Assembly (NCBI RefSeq): GCF_016862575.1
Contig: NZ_BONF01000028.1
Location: forward strand, 1 to 64,000
Length of the DNA: 64,000 nucleotides
Direction of reading: 5' to 3'
Source: Catellatospora bangladeshensis
GTDB taxonomy: Bacteria > Actinomycetota > Actinomycetes > Mycobacteriales > Micromonosporaceae
The translations under genes and the position numbers were made by a program. This document shows positions 1 through 8,669 of this stretch, one piece after another (the first letter of the stretch is position 1; the number at the start of each line of letters is the position of its first letter). The notes beneath the pieces were generated by a model. The model worked only from the letters and a program-made list of their open reading frames with translations. It did no database searches and was not told where the DNA came from.

Positions 1-10
1 AGCCCGGGTC

Positions 11-1150
11 GTGCGCGCGCCGGGGAGGCGGGATGCTGATCGGGTGGACATCACCCTGAGCGACGTCAGCCGTCCGGGCCGCCTGGCCGCACCGGACGAG
101 GGCATCAGCGCCGAGGAGCTGGCGCTGGCCGCGCGTAACCACGGCATGCCGCTGGAGGCGCTGCGTTACGACGTGACCCCGGCCGGCCTGCACTACCTGC
201 TGATCCACTACGACATCCCGTACGCCGAGGAGGCGTCGTGGCGGGTCGTGGTCGACGGCCTGGTCGGTACGCCGCTGGAGCTGGACCTGGCGGCGCTGCG
301 CGCGCTACCCCGGCGCACGGTCCGGGTGACCATGGAGTGCGCGGGCAACGGCCGTGCCCGGCTGCTGCCGCGCCCGGTCAGCCAGCCGTGGCTGGTCGAG
401 GCGGTGGGCACGGCGGAGTGGACCGGCGTCGCGCTGCGCGACGTGCTCGCCGCGGCCGGGGTGGACCCGGCGGCGGTCGAGGTCGTGTTCACCGGGGCCG
501 ATCACGGCGTGGAGCGCGGGGTCGAGCAGGACTACCAGCGCAGCCTGCCGGTCGGCGAGGCGCTGGGCGAGGACGTGCTGCTGGCGTACGAGATGAACGG
601 CGCGCCGCTGCTGCCGCAGCACGGGTTCCCGCTGCGGCTGGTGGTGCCCGGCTGGTACGGCATGGCCCACGTGAAGTGGCTGCGGCAGATCACGCTCACG
701 GCGACGCCGTTCACCGGGTTCCAACAGGTGGTGGCGTACCGGATGCGGCAGAGCGCGGACGACCCGGGCGAGCCGGTGACCCGGATCGCGCCGCGGGCGC
801 TGCTGGCCCCGCCCGGGTTCCCGGACTTCATGTCGCGGGCGCGGGTGGTGCGTCCCGGGCCGGTGCTGCTGGAAGGCCGGGCCTGGTCGGGCCGGGCGCC
901 GGTCGAGTCGGTCGAGGTCAGCGTGGACGGCGGCGAGACGTGGGCGGCGGCGGAGCTGGCGCCGGCCGACGGGCACCGGTGGGCGTGGCGGCGCTTCACC
1001 TACACCTGGGACGCGGCGCCGGGGCAGCACCTGCTGACGGCCCGCGCTACGGACGCCGAGGGCGGTGTGCAGCCCGTTGACCAGCCCTGGAACCGGGGCG
1101 GCTTCGCCAACAACGCGGTCCAGCTCGTCCCCGTCGCCTGCCTGGACTGA
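11..1150 (+). CDS. Sulfite-oxidase-like molybdopterin oxidoreductase
   Basis: Molybdenum-cofactor enzyme of the sulfite oxidase superfamily; such enzymes oxidise sulfite or reduce sulfoxide-type substrates, and the true substrate here cannot be read from sequence. The 379-residue protein has the Moco-binding domain first, with TMECAGNGR placing the molybdenum-ligating Cys at about residue 110. A C-terminal Ig-like dimerisation domain follows (about 265-375, with VSVDGGETW). No twin-Arg signal or heme domain is visible, so it is probably cytoplasmic. The start is uncertain: GTG at 11 is the first in the window, and GTG at 44 is in frame and would give a start closer to family members. Its promoter lies outside the window. 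Confidence 0.85.
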   Translation: MRAPGRRDADRVDITLSDVSRPGRLAAPDEGISAEELALAARNHGMPLEALRYDVTPAGLHYLLIHYDIPYAEEASWRVVVDGLVGTPLELDLAALRALPRRTVRVTMECAGNGRARLLPRPVSQPWLVEAVGTAEWTGVALRDVLAAAGVDPAAVEVVFTGADHGVERGVEQDYQRSLPVGEALGEDVLLAYEMNGAPLLPQHGFPLRLVVPGWYGMAHVKWLRQITLTATPFTGFQQVVAYRMRQSADDPGEPVTRIAPRALLAPPGFPDFMSRARVVRPGPVLLEGRAWSGRAPVESVEVSVDGGETWAAAELAPADGHRWAWRRFTYTWDAAPGQHLLTARATDAEGGVQPVDQPWNRGGFANNAVQLVPVACLD

Positions 1151-1161
1151 TCACGGTTGCT

Positions 1162-1203
1162 CCGCCCCGCCCCGCCCCGCCCCGCCCCGCCCCGCCCCGC
1201 TCC
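1162..1203. repeat. CCCCG pentanucleotide tandem tract
   Basis: About eight head-to-tail copies of CCCCG, with a degraded tail (TCCGCC), directly follow the stop of the sulfite-oxidase-like gene. A similar GCGCG-rich stretch lies near 1336-1352. It looks like a simple-sequence tract in non-coding DNA between convergent genes. No function is evident. Confidence 0.8.
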
Positions 1204-1244
1204 GCCATGCCCCGCCGTGCTTGGCCGCGCTTGCCGCGCTTTGC

Positions 1245-1319
1245 CGTCGATCTTGCACGAACTGTTAGGGATTTGCCCGATAGGGGCGTGTCGTCCCCAC
1301 AGTTCGTGCAAGATCGACG
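1245..1319. repeat. Long inverted repeat, family P1 copy 1
   Basis: A perfect 21-bp inverted repeat (1245-1265 and 1299-1319) with the core GATCTTGCACGAACTGT and a 33-nt loop, lying between two convergent genes. On the minus strand, loop and arms match the copies at 40472-40543 and 55618-55684 (shared words GACACGC, GGGC and AACAGTTCG), so it is a dispersed family. It could act as a bidirectional terminator. It has no T tract. Confidence 0.8.
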
Positions 1320-1376
1320 CCCCGTCGCGCCGGGGCGCGGCGCGGCGCGGCGGGCGGGGTGTCGCGTGGGGTGGGG

Positions 1377-3431
1377 TCAGGGGTGGGAGGGCCACCAGGT
1401 GCGGGGGCCGGTGTGGTGGATCAGGGCGGGGACGAGGAGGGTGCGGACCACGAAGGTGTCCAGGAGGACGCCCAGGCCGACGAGGATGCCGACCTGCATC
1501 ATGAAGACGATCGGCATCAGGGACAGGACCGCGAAGGTGGCGGCCAGGACGACGCCGGCGCTGGTGATGACGCCGCCGGTGACGGCGAGCGCGTGGGACA
1601 TGCCCTGGTGGTGGCCGAGTGCGGCGCGCTCCTCGCGGGCCCGGGTCATCAGGAAGATGGTGTAGTCGACGCCCAGCGCGACCAGGAACAGGAAGCCGTG
1701 CAGCAGCACGGACCGGTCGATCGCGGGGAAGCCGACGGCGTGGAACACCAGCGCCGAGGCGCCCAGCGCCGCCCCGAACGACAGCAGCACGCTGCCCAGC
1801 AGCAGCAACGGCGCGACCAGCGCGCGCAGCAGCACGATCAGCACGCCGAGCACCACCACCAGGATCAGCGGGATGATGAGGCGCAGGTCGGCGTCCATGG
1901 TGGTGTTCTGGTCGAGTTCCTGCGCGGTAGCGCCGCCGACCAGTGCGGACGGGTCGGCCTCGCGGGCCGTCTCGCGCAGCCGCAGCACGGTCTGCTCGGC
2001 CCCGTCGCTGGACGGCGGGTCGGCCAGCACGATGCGCAGCCGGGTCCAGCCGCCCGCGGCCGACGGTTCGGCCGGGCCGACCTCGGCGACGCCGGGCAGC
2101 GCGCGTACGGCGGCCGCGACCGCGTCGGCATGCCGGGTGTTCGCGTACAGCTCGGTGGGGTCGCCGGATCCGGCGGGGTAGTGCGCGGCGAGCGCCTCGA
2201 AGCCGCGTACCGAGTCGGGTTTGCTGGTGAAGGATTCGCTCTGGCGTACGCCGGTGGTGAGGGTGGTGGCGCCGAGGCTGAGCGCGGCCAGCGCGAGCGC
2301 GGTGAGGATCCAGATCGGGCGGTGGCGGCGGGCGACGAACGCGGCGGTGCGCGCCCACGGGCCGGGTCTGCGGGCGGGCGCCGGGCCGGTGCGCGCCACG
2401 GGGATCAGCGGCCAGAACACGCGGCGTCCGCAGATCACCAGCAGCGCGGGGAGCAGGGTGGTCATGGCCAGCAGGGCGGAGAGGATGCCGAGCGCGGCGA
2501 CCGGGCCCAGGCCGCGGGTGGAGTTGAGCCCGGCGGCCAGCAGCGTGAGCAGGGCGAGGATCACCGTGACGGCGGACGCGATGATCGCGGGCAGGCTGTG
2601 CCGGAGCGCCAGGCGCATGGCGTGGCGGTGGTCGGCGTGCCGGGTCAGCTCCTCGCGGTAGCGGGAGATCAGCAGCAGCGCGTAGTCGGTGCCCGCGCCG
2701 AACACGAGCACGGTGAGGATGCCCGCGCTGGCCCCGTTGACGACCAGGCCGAGGTGTTCGGCCCCGAGCTGCACCAGCCATTCGGCGAGGCGGCTGGCCA
2801 CGCCGACGGCGAACAGCGGGATCAGCAGCAGCACCGGGCTGCGGTAGGTGAGCAGCAGCAGGACGGCGACCACGCCGACGGTGACGGCCAGCAGCGTGGT
2901 GTCGAGGGAGTCGAACGCGGCGTCGAAGTCGGCCCCGGCGGCCGGGCCGCCGGTCACCCAGGCGCCCAGCCCGGCCGGGAGGCCGTCGGCCTGCGCTTGG
3001 CGTACCTGCGCCAGCACCGGCCCGATCGCCTCCTCGGCCGCCTGCGCCGGGCTCAGCGGCACGGCGAGCAGCAGGGCGGCCCCGTCCCGCGACGGGACCG
3101 GCTCCGGGACCGGTCCCGCGGCCAGGGCGGCGAGCGCGGTGGCGTCGGCGGTCGCGGCGGCGCGGTCGGCGTCGGTCAGGCCGCCGTCGCGGGCGTACAC
3201 CAGCAGGAGCTGGTCGGGTTCGGCGGCGGGGAACTCGGCGGTGGCCAGTTCCAGCGCGCGGGTGGACTCGGCGGCGGCGGGCAGCCAGGAGCTGACGTCG
3301 TTGGTCTCCACCTCGCCGAGGTTCGTGAACATGACGGCGCAGACGGCCACGAGCAGCCAGCCGGTCAGCAGGGACCAGGCGGTGCGGCGGCCGGCGGGCG
3401 CGGTGGAGATCCGCTGCCAGACGGTGGGCAT
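1377..3431 (-). CDS. MMPL/RND-family membrane exporter
   Basis: Integral membrane transporter of the MMPL branch of the RND superfamily, which uses the proton gradient to export lipids or hydrophobic compounds. The 684-residue protein has the expected two-fold architecture: one N-terminal helix (about 15-35), a large extracytoplasmic loop, five or six helices, then a second loop and helix bundle. The signature GTDYALLLISRYREEL is in the first half and GVDYTIFLMTRAREE in the second. ATG at 3431 was chosen because GGAAGG lies just upstream; a longer frame to 3527 has no ribosome site. It lies downstream of, and in the same direction as, the HK/RR pair, which probably controls it. Substrate unknown. 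Confidence 0.9.
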   Translation of the reverse strand: MPTVWQRISTAPAGRRTAWSLLTGWLLVAVCAVMFTNLGEVETNDVSSWLPAAAESTRALELATAEFPAAEPDQLLLVYARDGGLTDADRAAATADATALAALAAGPVPEPVPSRDGAALLLAVPLSPAQAAEEAIGPVLAQVRQAQADGLPAGLGAWVTGGPAAGADFDAAFDSLDTTLLAVTVGVVAVLLLLTYRSPVLLLIPLFAVGVASRLAEWLVQLGAEHLGLVVNGASAGILTVLVFGAGTDYALLLISRYREELTRHADHRHAMRLALRHSLPAIIASAVTVILALLTLLAAGLNSTRGLGPVAALGILSALLAMTTLLPALLVICGRRVFWPLIPVARTGPAPARRPGPWARTAAFVARRHRPIWILTALALAALSLGATTLTTGVRQSESFTSKPDSVRGFEALAAHYPAGSGDPTELYANTRHADAVAAAVRALPGVAEVGPAEPSAAGGWTRLRIVLADPPSSDGAEQTVLRLRETAREADPSALVGGATAQELDQNTTMDADLRLIIPLILVVVLGVLIVLLRALVAPLLLLGSVLLSFGAALGASALVFHAVGFPAIDRSVLLHGFLFLVALGVDYTIFLMTRAREERAALGHHQGMSHALAVTGGVITSAGVVLAATFAVLSLMPIVFMMQVGILVGLGVLLDTFVVRTLLVPALIHHTGPRTWWPSHP

Positions 3432-3559
3432 GGAACGGCCTTCCTCTACGGGTCGCAGGACCCGCACAGGCTCTCCGCCGAACTCCGTCGCGCGCGTCAC
3501 CTCCCGTGCGTATCCACCCGTACGCACCCGCGCGGCCCCCGCCCGCCGCGTCGCGCCGC

Positions 3560-3638
3560 AAGATCGCTCAACTTGCCTGGCACTTGGGCGAAAGCGCGCT
3601 CAAGATACGCCCACCTGCCCGGCAAGTCGGGTGATCTT
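3560..3638. repeat. Long inverted repeat, family P2 copy 1
   Basis: Arms of about 23 bp (3560-3582 and 3616-3638) around AAGATC..CAACTTGCC. The element runs into the stop codon of the response regulator gene. Arm and loop words (GGCGTATCTTGAG on the minus strand) recur in the perfect copy at 21544-21630. It lies between the response regulator and the MMPL gene, so it could attenuate read-through between them. Confidence 0.75.
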
Positions 3639-4288
3639 CACCGGGGGAGGGGTACGCCGGACTGGTAGGCGATGACTACGAGCTGGGCGCGGTCGCGGGC
3701 GCCGAGTTTGATCAGGGCGCGGCTGACGTGGGTGCGCACCGTGGCGGGGCTGACCACCAGACCGGCCGCGATCTCGTCGTTGGACAGGCCGGTGGCGACC
3801 CAGCCGACGATCTCCCGCTCCCGCTCGGTGAGCAGATGCAGATCAGGGTGTACGCGCAGCGGCGGTGCCGCGCCGGGCGCCGCGCCGAACCGCTCGATCA
3901 CCCGGCGGGTGACCGCGGGCGACAGCAGCGAGTCGCCGGCGGCCACCACCCGGATCGCGCGCAGCAGCTCGGCGGGCTCGGCGTCCTTGGTGAGGAAACC
4001 GGAGGCACCTGCCCGCAGCGCCTCGAAGACGTACTCGTCCAGCTCGAACGTGGTGAGCACGATGACGCGGGTGGGCCCGTCGAGGCGGCGCAGCACCTCC
4101 AGCCCGTCCAGCCGCGGCATGCGGATGTCGAGCAGCAGCACGTTCGGCCGCCGGGCGGCGACCAGGTCGAGCGCGGCGGCGCCGTCCTCGGCCTCGCCGA
4201 CCAGCTCCAGGTCGGGTTCGCAGTCGATGAGCGTACGCATGGCCAGCCGCAGCAGCGCCTGGTCGTCGGCGAGCGCGACCCGGATCAT
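3638..4288 (-). CDS. NarL/FixJ-type response regulator
   Basis: DNA-binding output of a two-component system. The 216-residue protein has a receiver domain (1-120) with acidic pocket D8/D9, phosphoacceptor D54 in LLLDIRMP, T79/T80 and K101. A LuxR-type helix-turn-helix follows (about 150-210: LTEREREIVGWVATGLSN and SPATVRTHVSRALIKLG). Its ATG overlaps the TGA of the histidine kinase gene (ATGA), so the two are translationally coupled. The MMPL exporter lies about 200 bp downstream in the same direction and is the obvious target. The stop codon abuts inverted repeat P2. Confidence 0.93.
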   Translation of the reverse strand: MIRVALADDQALLRLAMRTLIDCEPDLELVGEAEDGAAALDLVAARRPNVLLLDIRMPRLDGLEVLRRLDGPTRVIVLTTFELDEYVFEALRAGASGFLTKDAEPAELLRAIRVVAAGDSLLSPAVTRRVIERFGAAPGAAPPLRVHPDLHLLTEREREIVGWVATGLSNDEIAAGLVVSPATVRTHVSRALIKLGARDRAQLVVIAYQSGVPLPR

Positions 4289-5502
4289 GCGAGCGCCCCG
4301 TCCGCTGTGGCCGAGCATGCGAGTTCGGCGGCGGGTTCGGCGGGGCAGGGGAGTGCGGCGTGGACCTGGAAGCCGCCGCCGGGCAGCGGTGCGGCGGCCA
4401 GCGTGCCGGACAGGGCGCGGGCGCGCTCGCGCATGCTGTCGAGGCCGGAGCCGCCGGGCTGGGGCGCGCCGCCGCGGCCGTCGTCGGTGACGGTCAGCTC
4501 GACGCCGTCCGGGGTGTAGGCGAGCATCACCGTGGCCCGGCGCGCCCCGGCGTGGCGCAGCACGTTGGTCAGCGCCTCCTGGGCGATGCGGAAGGCGGCC
4601 AGGTCGGCGGCGGGCGGCACGGGCCGGGCCGTTCCGGTGACGGCCAGCTCGACCGCGAGCCGCTCGGAGCGGGTGGCCGCGACCAGGCCGGGCAGCAGGG
4701 TGAGCCCGGCTGCGGGCCGGTCGGGCGCGCCGACCGCGCCGGTGAACGTGGACAGGGCGACCCGCAGCTCGTCCAGGGCGGCGGTGCTGGTCTGCCGGAT
4801 GGCCCGCAGCGATTCCTCGACCTGCGGCGCGCCCGGCCGGCGGCTGAGCACGTGCAGCGCGGCGCCGGCGTTCATGCTGATCACGGCGAGGCTGTGCCCG
4901 ACGACGTCGTGCACCTCCTGGGCCATGCGCAGGCGCTCCTCGTACGCGTGGCGGCGGCGCTCCTCGACGAGCGTCTGCTCCAGGCCCTCGCGCCGCAGCC
5001 GCACCGCGATGCCGGTGACCAGCGGGGTGGCCAGCCAGAACGAGGTGGTGACCAGGTTGAAGAACAGCCCGTCCGGCTCCCGTTCGACCCAGGCGCTCAG
5101 GCACAGGTAGCAGACGATCATGGCGGCGGTCACCGGCACGGCGTGGCGCGCGGGCCGCCAGGCGGCCAGGGCGTACACCGCGAACATGACGTACGCGAAG
5201 ACGGGGCCGTACGGGTACCCGGCGTGGATGAACACGACGACCACGGCGAACGTGACCAGGCAGGTCAGCACGGGCGACCGGCGGCGCACCCCGAGCGCGA
5301 GCGCGCCCGTGGCCAGCAGCGCGAAGGCGGTGACGTCCAGGTGCAGGCGCTCCGGCTGCTCGCCCTGCGTCGGCAGGGAGCCCGCGACGACGGCCGCCCC
5401 GACGACCAGCGCGAGGACGGCGTCGTACAGGCGGGGGCGGGCGGTGAGCCGGTGGAGCAGGTGCACAGGCCGAGGGTACGGAACGGGCTGCTCGGGCCGC
5501 AT
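4285..5502 (-). CDS. Sensor histidine kinase (HisKA_3 type)
   Basis: Membrane sensor kinase that should phosphorylate the adjacent NarL-type regulator. The 405-residue protein has several transmembrane segments between about 25 and 165 with almost no extracytoplasmic domain. A DHp helix follows, with phosphoacceptor H198 in EVHDVVGHSLAVI, then an HATPase domain (EALTNVLRHAGA N-box, DDGRGG G-box). An intramembrane or cell-envelope stimulus is likely from this layout. The ATG at 5502 was chosen because the upstream extension to 5676 is Arg/Pro-rich and covers a perfect palindrome. It has no clear Shine-Dalgarno, so it may be leaderless, or GTG at about 5466 may be used instead. Confidence 0.9.
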   Translation of the reverse strand: MRPEQPVPYPRPVHLLHRLTARPRLYDAVLALVVGAAVVAGSLPTQGEQPERLHLDVTAFALLATGALALGVRRRSPVLTCLVTFAVVVVFIHAGYPYGPVFAYVMFAVYALAAWRPARHAVPVTAAMIVCYLCLSAWVEREPDGLFFNLVTTSFWLATPLVTGIAVRLRREGLEQTLVEERRRHAYEERLRMAQEVHDVVGHSLAVISMNAGAALHVLSRRPGAPQVEESLRAIRQTSTAALDELRVALSTFTGAVGAPDRPAAGLTLLPGLVAATRSERLAVELAVTGTARPVPPAADLAAFRIAQEALTNVLRHAGARRATVMLAYTPDGVELTVTDDGRGGAPQPGGSGLDSMRERARALSGTLAAAPLPGGGFQVHAALPCPAEPAAELACSATADGALA

Positions 5503-5503
5503 C

Positions 5504-5543
5504 CGCGCGTGGGCGTACGCACGGCTGCGTACGCCCACGCGCG
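5504..5543. promoter_or_regulatory. Perfect 18-bp palindrome at the kinase start
   Basis: Two perfect 18-bp arms (5504-5521 and 5526-5543) separated by CGGC, centred on GTGGGCGTACGCA. The palindrome begins one base upstream of the proposed kinase ATG. With such a short loop it could be an operator for autoregulation of the HK-RR-MMPL unit or a hairpin over the 5' end of the message. It is also upstream of the small Cys-rich gene at 5654. Confidence 0.6.
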
Positions 5544-5653
5544 TCCGGCCTCCCGGGCAAAGCAGCCTTCTTGCAGGGCAAACGGGTCGTTTTGCCGCTA
5601 ACCGACCACCGGGCACCCGAGACTGGGAACGAGCCGACCGAGGAGGGGTTGCC

Positions 5654-5914
5654 ATGGGAACGTGCGAGGTCTGCAAGAACGACTACTGGTTGTCGTTCGA
5701 GGTGCACACGGCGGGCGGGGCGGTGCACGTGTTCGACTCGTTCGAGTGCGCCGTGCAGATGCTGGCGCCGGTCTGCGAGCACTGCGCTTGCAAGATCATC
5801 GGGCATGGGGTGGAGGTGTCCGGGCACTTCTACTGCTGTGCGCACTGCGCCCGCTCCGCCGATGCGCGGGAGGGCTTCAAGATCCGGGACGCGGTGGGCG
5901 TACACCCCGGGTGA
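5654..5914 (+). CDS. Small Cys-rich, probably zinc-binding protein
   Basis: An 86-residue protein with cysteines arranged as CEVC, FECA, CEHCAC and FYCCAHCA, together with several His. This is a pattern for one or two structural zinc sites (a mini-ribbon). It resembles conserved uncharacterised actinobacterial proteins of this length; no enzymatic motif is present. The ATG is preceded by GAGGAGGGG at good spacing. It stands alone between the divergent kinase operon and a hairpin at 5924-5965. Function unknown; metal storage, redox sensing and RNA binding are all possible. Confidence 0.75.
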   Translation: MGTCEVCKNDYWLSFEVHTAGGAVHVFDSFECAVQMLAPVCEHCACKIIGHGVEVSGHFYCCAHCARSADAREGFKIRDAVGVHPG

Positions 5915-5923
5915 GATCGTCTG

Positions 5924-5965
5924 AGGCGCCTTTATTTACCGGACGAACCGGTCGTGAAGGCGCCT
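5924..5965. terminator. Nested hairpin after the Cys-rich gene
   Basis: Outer arms AGGCGCCTT/AAGGCGCCT (9 bp) and inner arms ACCGG/CCGGT lie within 10 bp of the TGA at 5914. There is a short T-rich run inside the loop rather than after the stem. Probable terminator. Confidence 0.5.
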
Positions 5966-6097
5966 TCAGTGTGTGAAAGTGCAGGTAACGGGCGTGCGCT
6001 ACCGCCGGGTGGCGGATGTTTCGGCTGCCGCGGTGCCGGAAAGTTGAGGGCACCACGACGAGGTGGGACCACGACGAGCCGAAGCAGGGAGATGAGT

Positions 6098-6298
6098 ATG
6101 TACGTCACCGCGGACCACGCGCTGTGCCTGATCGATCAGGCTGTCGCGGCCGGCGAGGACCACCACGGCTCGCTGCGCTCGGCGATCCGCGAGGCGTTCG
6201 CCAGCAACGCCCCCGTCGAGCACATCGCCACCCGTGCCCGCACCTCGATCGCGGACGTGCTGAGCGTCGTCAACGAGATGTACGCCCCGGCCTTCTAG
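6098..6298 (+). CDS. Small hypothetical protein, HTH-like
   Basis: A 66-residue acidic protein, mostly predicted helix, with APVEHIATRARTSIADVLSV resembling a helix-turn-helix or a homeodomain-like small regulator. ATG 6098 has GGGAG at good spacing; ATG 6092 overlaps that site and is less likely. The family is not recognised. It is followed by about 150 bp of C-rich non-coding DNA and then inverted repeat P3. Confidence 0.6.
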   Translation: MYVTADHALCLIDQAVAAGEDHHGSLRSAIREAFASNAPVEHIATRARTSIADVLSVVNEMYAPAF

Positions 6299-6450
6299 AC
6301 CACACCCGCACCCATCCCATCCCCACCCATCCCCTCCCCATGGCGGCGCCGCCTGGGACATGCCCGGACATCGGGCGTCGTCCCCGGGCGGCGTCCGTTT
6401 TTCCAGCCTCAGACGGGTGCGGACCGGTCGGCCGGCGGGGTGGGTCAGCG

Positions 6451-6507
6451 GGTTAAGAAGGGCACCTTCTTCTACGCATAGCGTTAAGAAGGTGCCCTTC
6501 CTTTCAG
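6451..6507. repeat. Inverted repeat P3 copy 1 (57 bp, identical to 22879-22935)
   Basis: Arms GAAGGGCACCTTCTT and AAGAAGGTGCCCTTC surround CTACGCATAGCGTT. All 57 bases are identical to a second copy 16.4 kb away at 22879-22935. The element includes the TGA stop of the P450 gene at 6504-6506. Such identity in non-coding DNA implies recent copying or strong conservation. Confidence 0.85.
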
Positions 6508-7739
6508 GTCCAGAGGGTGCGGAGGGGGAGGTACTTGGCGCCGGTCATGATGCGCGGGTCGTAGGTCTGGACGCCGTCGGCGACGCGCAGGTCGGTGGTG
6601 CGGCGGAGCAGGATCTCCATGGCGATGCGGCCCTCCAGGCGGGCGAGCGGGGCGCCGATGCAGAAGTGGATGCCGTGGCCGAAGCTCAGGTGCGGGTTGG
6701 GGCTGCGGTCGATGTGGAAGGCGTCGGGCTCGACGAACTGGGCGCCGTCCCGGTTGCCGGAGGCCAGCCAGAGCATGAGCACCTTGCCCGCGGGCACCAG
6801 GCGCTGGGCCACGGTGGTGTCGGTGGTGGTGAGCCGGGCCAGGCGCGGGAACGGCGAGCGGTAGCGCAGCACCTCCTCCAGCGCGGCCGGGATGCGGCCG
6901 GGGTCGCCGCGCAGCGCCGCGGCGGCCAGCGGGTGCTCGTCCAGGCACAGCACGGTGTTGGTGAGCAGCGTGGTGGTGGTGATGTGCCCGGCGATGAGCA
7001 GCACCCCGAGGAAGCCGACGATCTCCTCGTCGGTCAGCTTCTCGCCGTCGACCTCGGCCTGGATGAGCGCGTTGGTCAGGTCGTCGGCGGGGTGGGCGCG
7101 CCGGTCGCGGATGTGCGCCAGCAGGTAGTCGATCATGTCGCGGAACCGGGCCCCGGCCTGCTGCATCATCTTCTCGTCGGGGATGACGGTGTCCGGGACC
7201 TGCGCGTCGAGCAGCCCGTCGGCCCAGCGGCGGAACCGGTCGCGGTCGTCGGCGGGGACCCCGATCAGCTCGGCGATCACGGTCACCGGCAGCGGGTACG
7301 CCAGCGCCTGCACCAGGTCGAACTCGCCCTGGCCGGCGACGTCGTCGAGCAGCCGGTTGGTGATGCCGGCGATGCGCGGCGCCAGCTCGGCGACCACGCG
7401 CGGGGTGAAGGCCTTGCTGACCAGGCGGCGCATCTTGGTGTGCTTCGGCGGGTCCATGCGCACGAAGTTGCCGCGGCTGAACAGCTCGATCTCCTCCTGC
7501 TTCGGGATCAGCCCGGTCAGGTCGGAGGAGAAGGTCACCGGGTCGGAGAGCACCTTCTCGATGTCGGCGTACCGGAAGACGTGGTAGGCGCCGTAGTGCT
7601 CGTCCCAGCTGACCGGGTCGGCCTCGCGCATGTGCCGGAACCAGTCGAGCACCTCCGGTAGCTGTGCGGTCTGGTCGGCGAATCCCGTACCCCTGCTCGT
7701 CGTCACCACGACGGTCACCCCCTGTAGGTAAGTTGTCAT
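6504..7739 (-). CDS. Cytochrome P450 monooxygenase
   Basis: Soluble bacterial class I P450; substrate unknown. The 411-residue protein shows the heme loop FGHGIHFCIGAPLARL with axial Cys360, the K-helix E289xxR292, and an I-helix AGHITTTT (about 250-257) in which Ile replaces the usual acidic residue before Thr. The N-terminal third resembles CYP107-like hydroxylases. No ferredoxin or reductase gene is adjacent. Start choice: ATG 7739 has a weak site, and GTG codons at 7709/7706 follow an AGGGGG and are good alternatives. The gene ends inside palindrome P3. It stands alone, so it cannot be tied to a biosynthetic cluster. Confidence 0.92.
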   Translation of the reverse strand: MTTYLQGVTVVVTTSRGTGFADQTAQLPEVLDWFRHMREADPVSWDEHYGAYHVFRYADIEKVLSDPVTFSSDLTGLIPKQEEIELFSRGNFVRMDPPKHTKMRRLVSKAFTPRVVAELAPRIAGITNRLLDDVAGQGEFDLVQALAYPLPVTVIAELIGVPADDRDRFRRWADGLLDAQVPDTVIPDEKMMQQAGARFRDMIDYLLAHIRDRRAHPADDLTNALIQAEVDGEKLTDEEIVGFLGVLLIAGHITTTTLLTNTVLCLDEHPLAAAALRGDPGRIPAALEEVLRYRSPFPRLARLTTTDTTVAQRLVPAGKVLMLWLASGNRDGAQFVEPDAFHIDRSPNPHLSFGHGIHFCIGAPLARLEGRIAMEILLRRTTDLRVADGVQTYDPRIMTGAKYLPLRTLWT

Positions 7740-8072
7740 CCTATCGCCGGATGATGGCGATTTGACGGTTATCGCATTTCTCCCCGGCTGACGCATTCGT
7801 CGCCGGGTCCGGCCGTCCTTACCATTTGTCAACCTCGATGTGAAACCTGTCTTGTTCAGGACAATCGGTTGACGCTCCAAAAGAGATGATCGTGGGATGT
7901 AAAGACCGGATCCGTCGCCAAATACCGTCCGTGTGGTCATTGATCACCCCTTGTTATATCGGCATGTTTCGTCGTACGATCGGCCGTCTGGCGCTGGGGG
8001 AAGCGCTTGAGCAGCAACGATTTCAAGTAGACGAAAAAGGACTCAGCGGACTCGCCGGGGCGAGGGGGGCGC
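7740..8072. promoter_or_regulatory. Divergent intergenic region, P450 / pilus operon
   Basis: A 333-bp gap between divergent genes, distinctly less GC-rich than its surroundings, so it should hold the promoters of the P450 gene and of the long pilus operon. TTGACG occurs twice (near 7764 and 7869) as candidate -35 boxes. TTGTCAACC (7826-7834) and GGTTGA (7867-7872) suggest a loose dyad. No open reading frame is credible. Confidence 0.45.
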
Positions 8073-8669
8073 ATGAATCCGTACATCCGAAGAGGACGAT
8101 CGGCGGCCGCTGCCGTCGCGCTGGCGGCGCTCCTGTCGTCGGCCCTGCTCGGCTGCTCCAGCGAGGTGCCCGAGCCGCAGGCGGCGCCGAGCCGCCCGCC
8201 GGCCGCCAAGCCGTCGCCGGGCCCGTCGCTCAGCGCCGACGAGCAGCGCTCGGTCGACGCGGCGTGGACGGGCTTCCTCAAGCTCAACAGCATCTACCTC
8301 GCCGCCGGCCAGACCGGGAAGTACGACTGGAACGCCGACGCCACCCGGCGGCCGATGTACCCGTACGCGGGCGGCCGCTACATGGCGCTGCTGGAACGCG
8401 ACCTGGACCTGATGGCCGAGCAGGGGCTGGTCCGCACCGGCCGCCCCACCGTCACGCTGCGCCGGGTGGTCTCGGTCAGCGTCACCTCGATAGTCGTGGA
8501 GGCCTGTGTGGACGACGCCGCCGTCGACACCGTCGACCGCAAGACCCGCAAATCCGTGGCCGCGCCCGGCCAGAACCACCGCTACCCGGTGACCCTGCGC
8601 GCCGGGCTCTACCCCGACGGCGCCTGGCGCTGGGTGGACTCGCACACCGACCGGGCGGCGTCATGCTGA
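8073..8669 (+). CDS. Lipoprotein at head of pilus operon
   Basis: A 198-residue protein with a positively charged start, a hydrophobic segment (12-27) and lipobox LLGC (Cys28), so it is a predicted lipoprotein anchored on the outer face of the membrane. A Pro/Ala linker (32-52) leads to a compact domain with AWTGFLKLNSIYLAAG. No named family is recognised, although a similarly placed small lipoprotein is plausible for actinobacterial Tad loci. It overlaps the next gene by 7 bp (ATGCTGA) and is the first gene of the operon, so it may help assemble or anchor the pilus. Confidence 0.75.
   Translation: MNPYIRRGRSAAAAVALAALLSSALLGCSSEVPEPQAAPSRPPAAKPSPGPSLSADEQRSVDAAWTGFLKLNSIYLAAGQTGKYDWNADATRRPMYPYAGGRYMALLERDLDLMAEQGLVRTGRPTVTLRRVVSVSVTSIVVEACVDDAAVDTVDRKTRKSVAAPGQNHRYPVTLRAGLYPDGAWRWVDSHTDRAASC

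Noticed and set aside
1000-3668. Long open frames opposite and beside the MMPL gene (850 and 769 codons)
   Set aside because: Arg/Gly/Ala-rich or Gln/His-rich translations typical of shadow frames in GC-rich DNA; the minus-strand MMPL frame has all family motifs.
6504-7739. P450 as part of a natural-product cluster with the SARP and LAL regulators
   Set aside because: No polyketide, peptide, terpene or tailoring genes are near; the regulators are 17-38 kb away.
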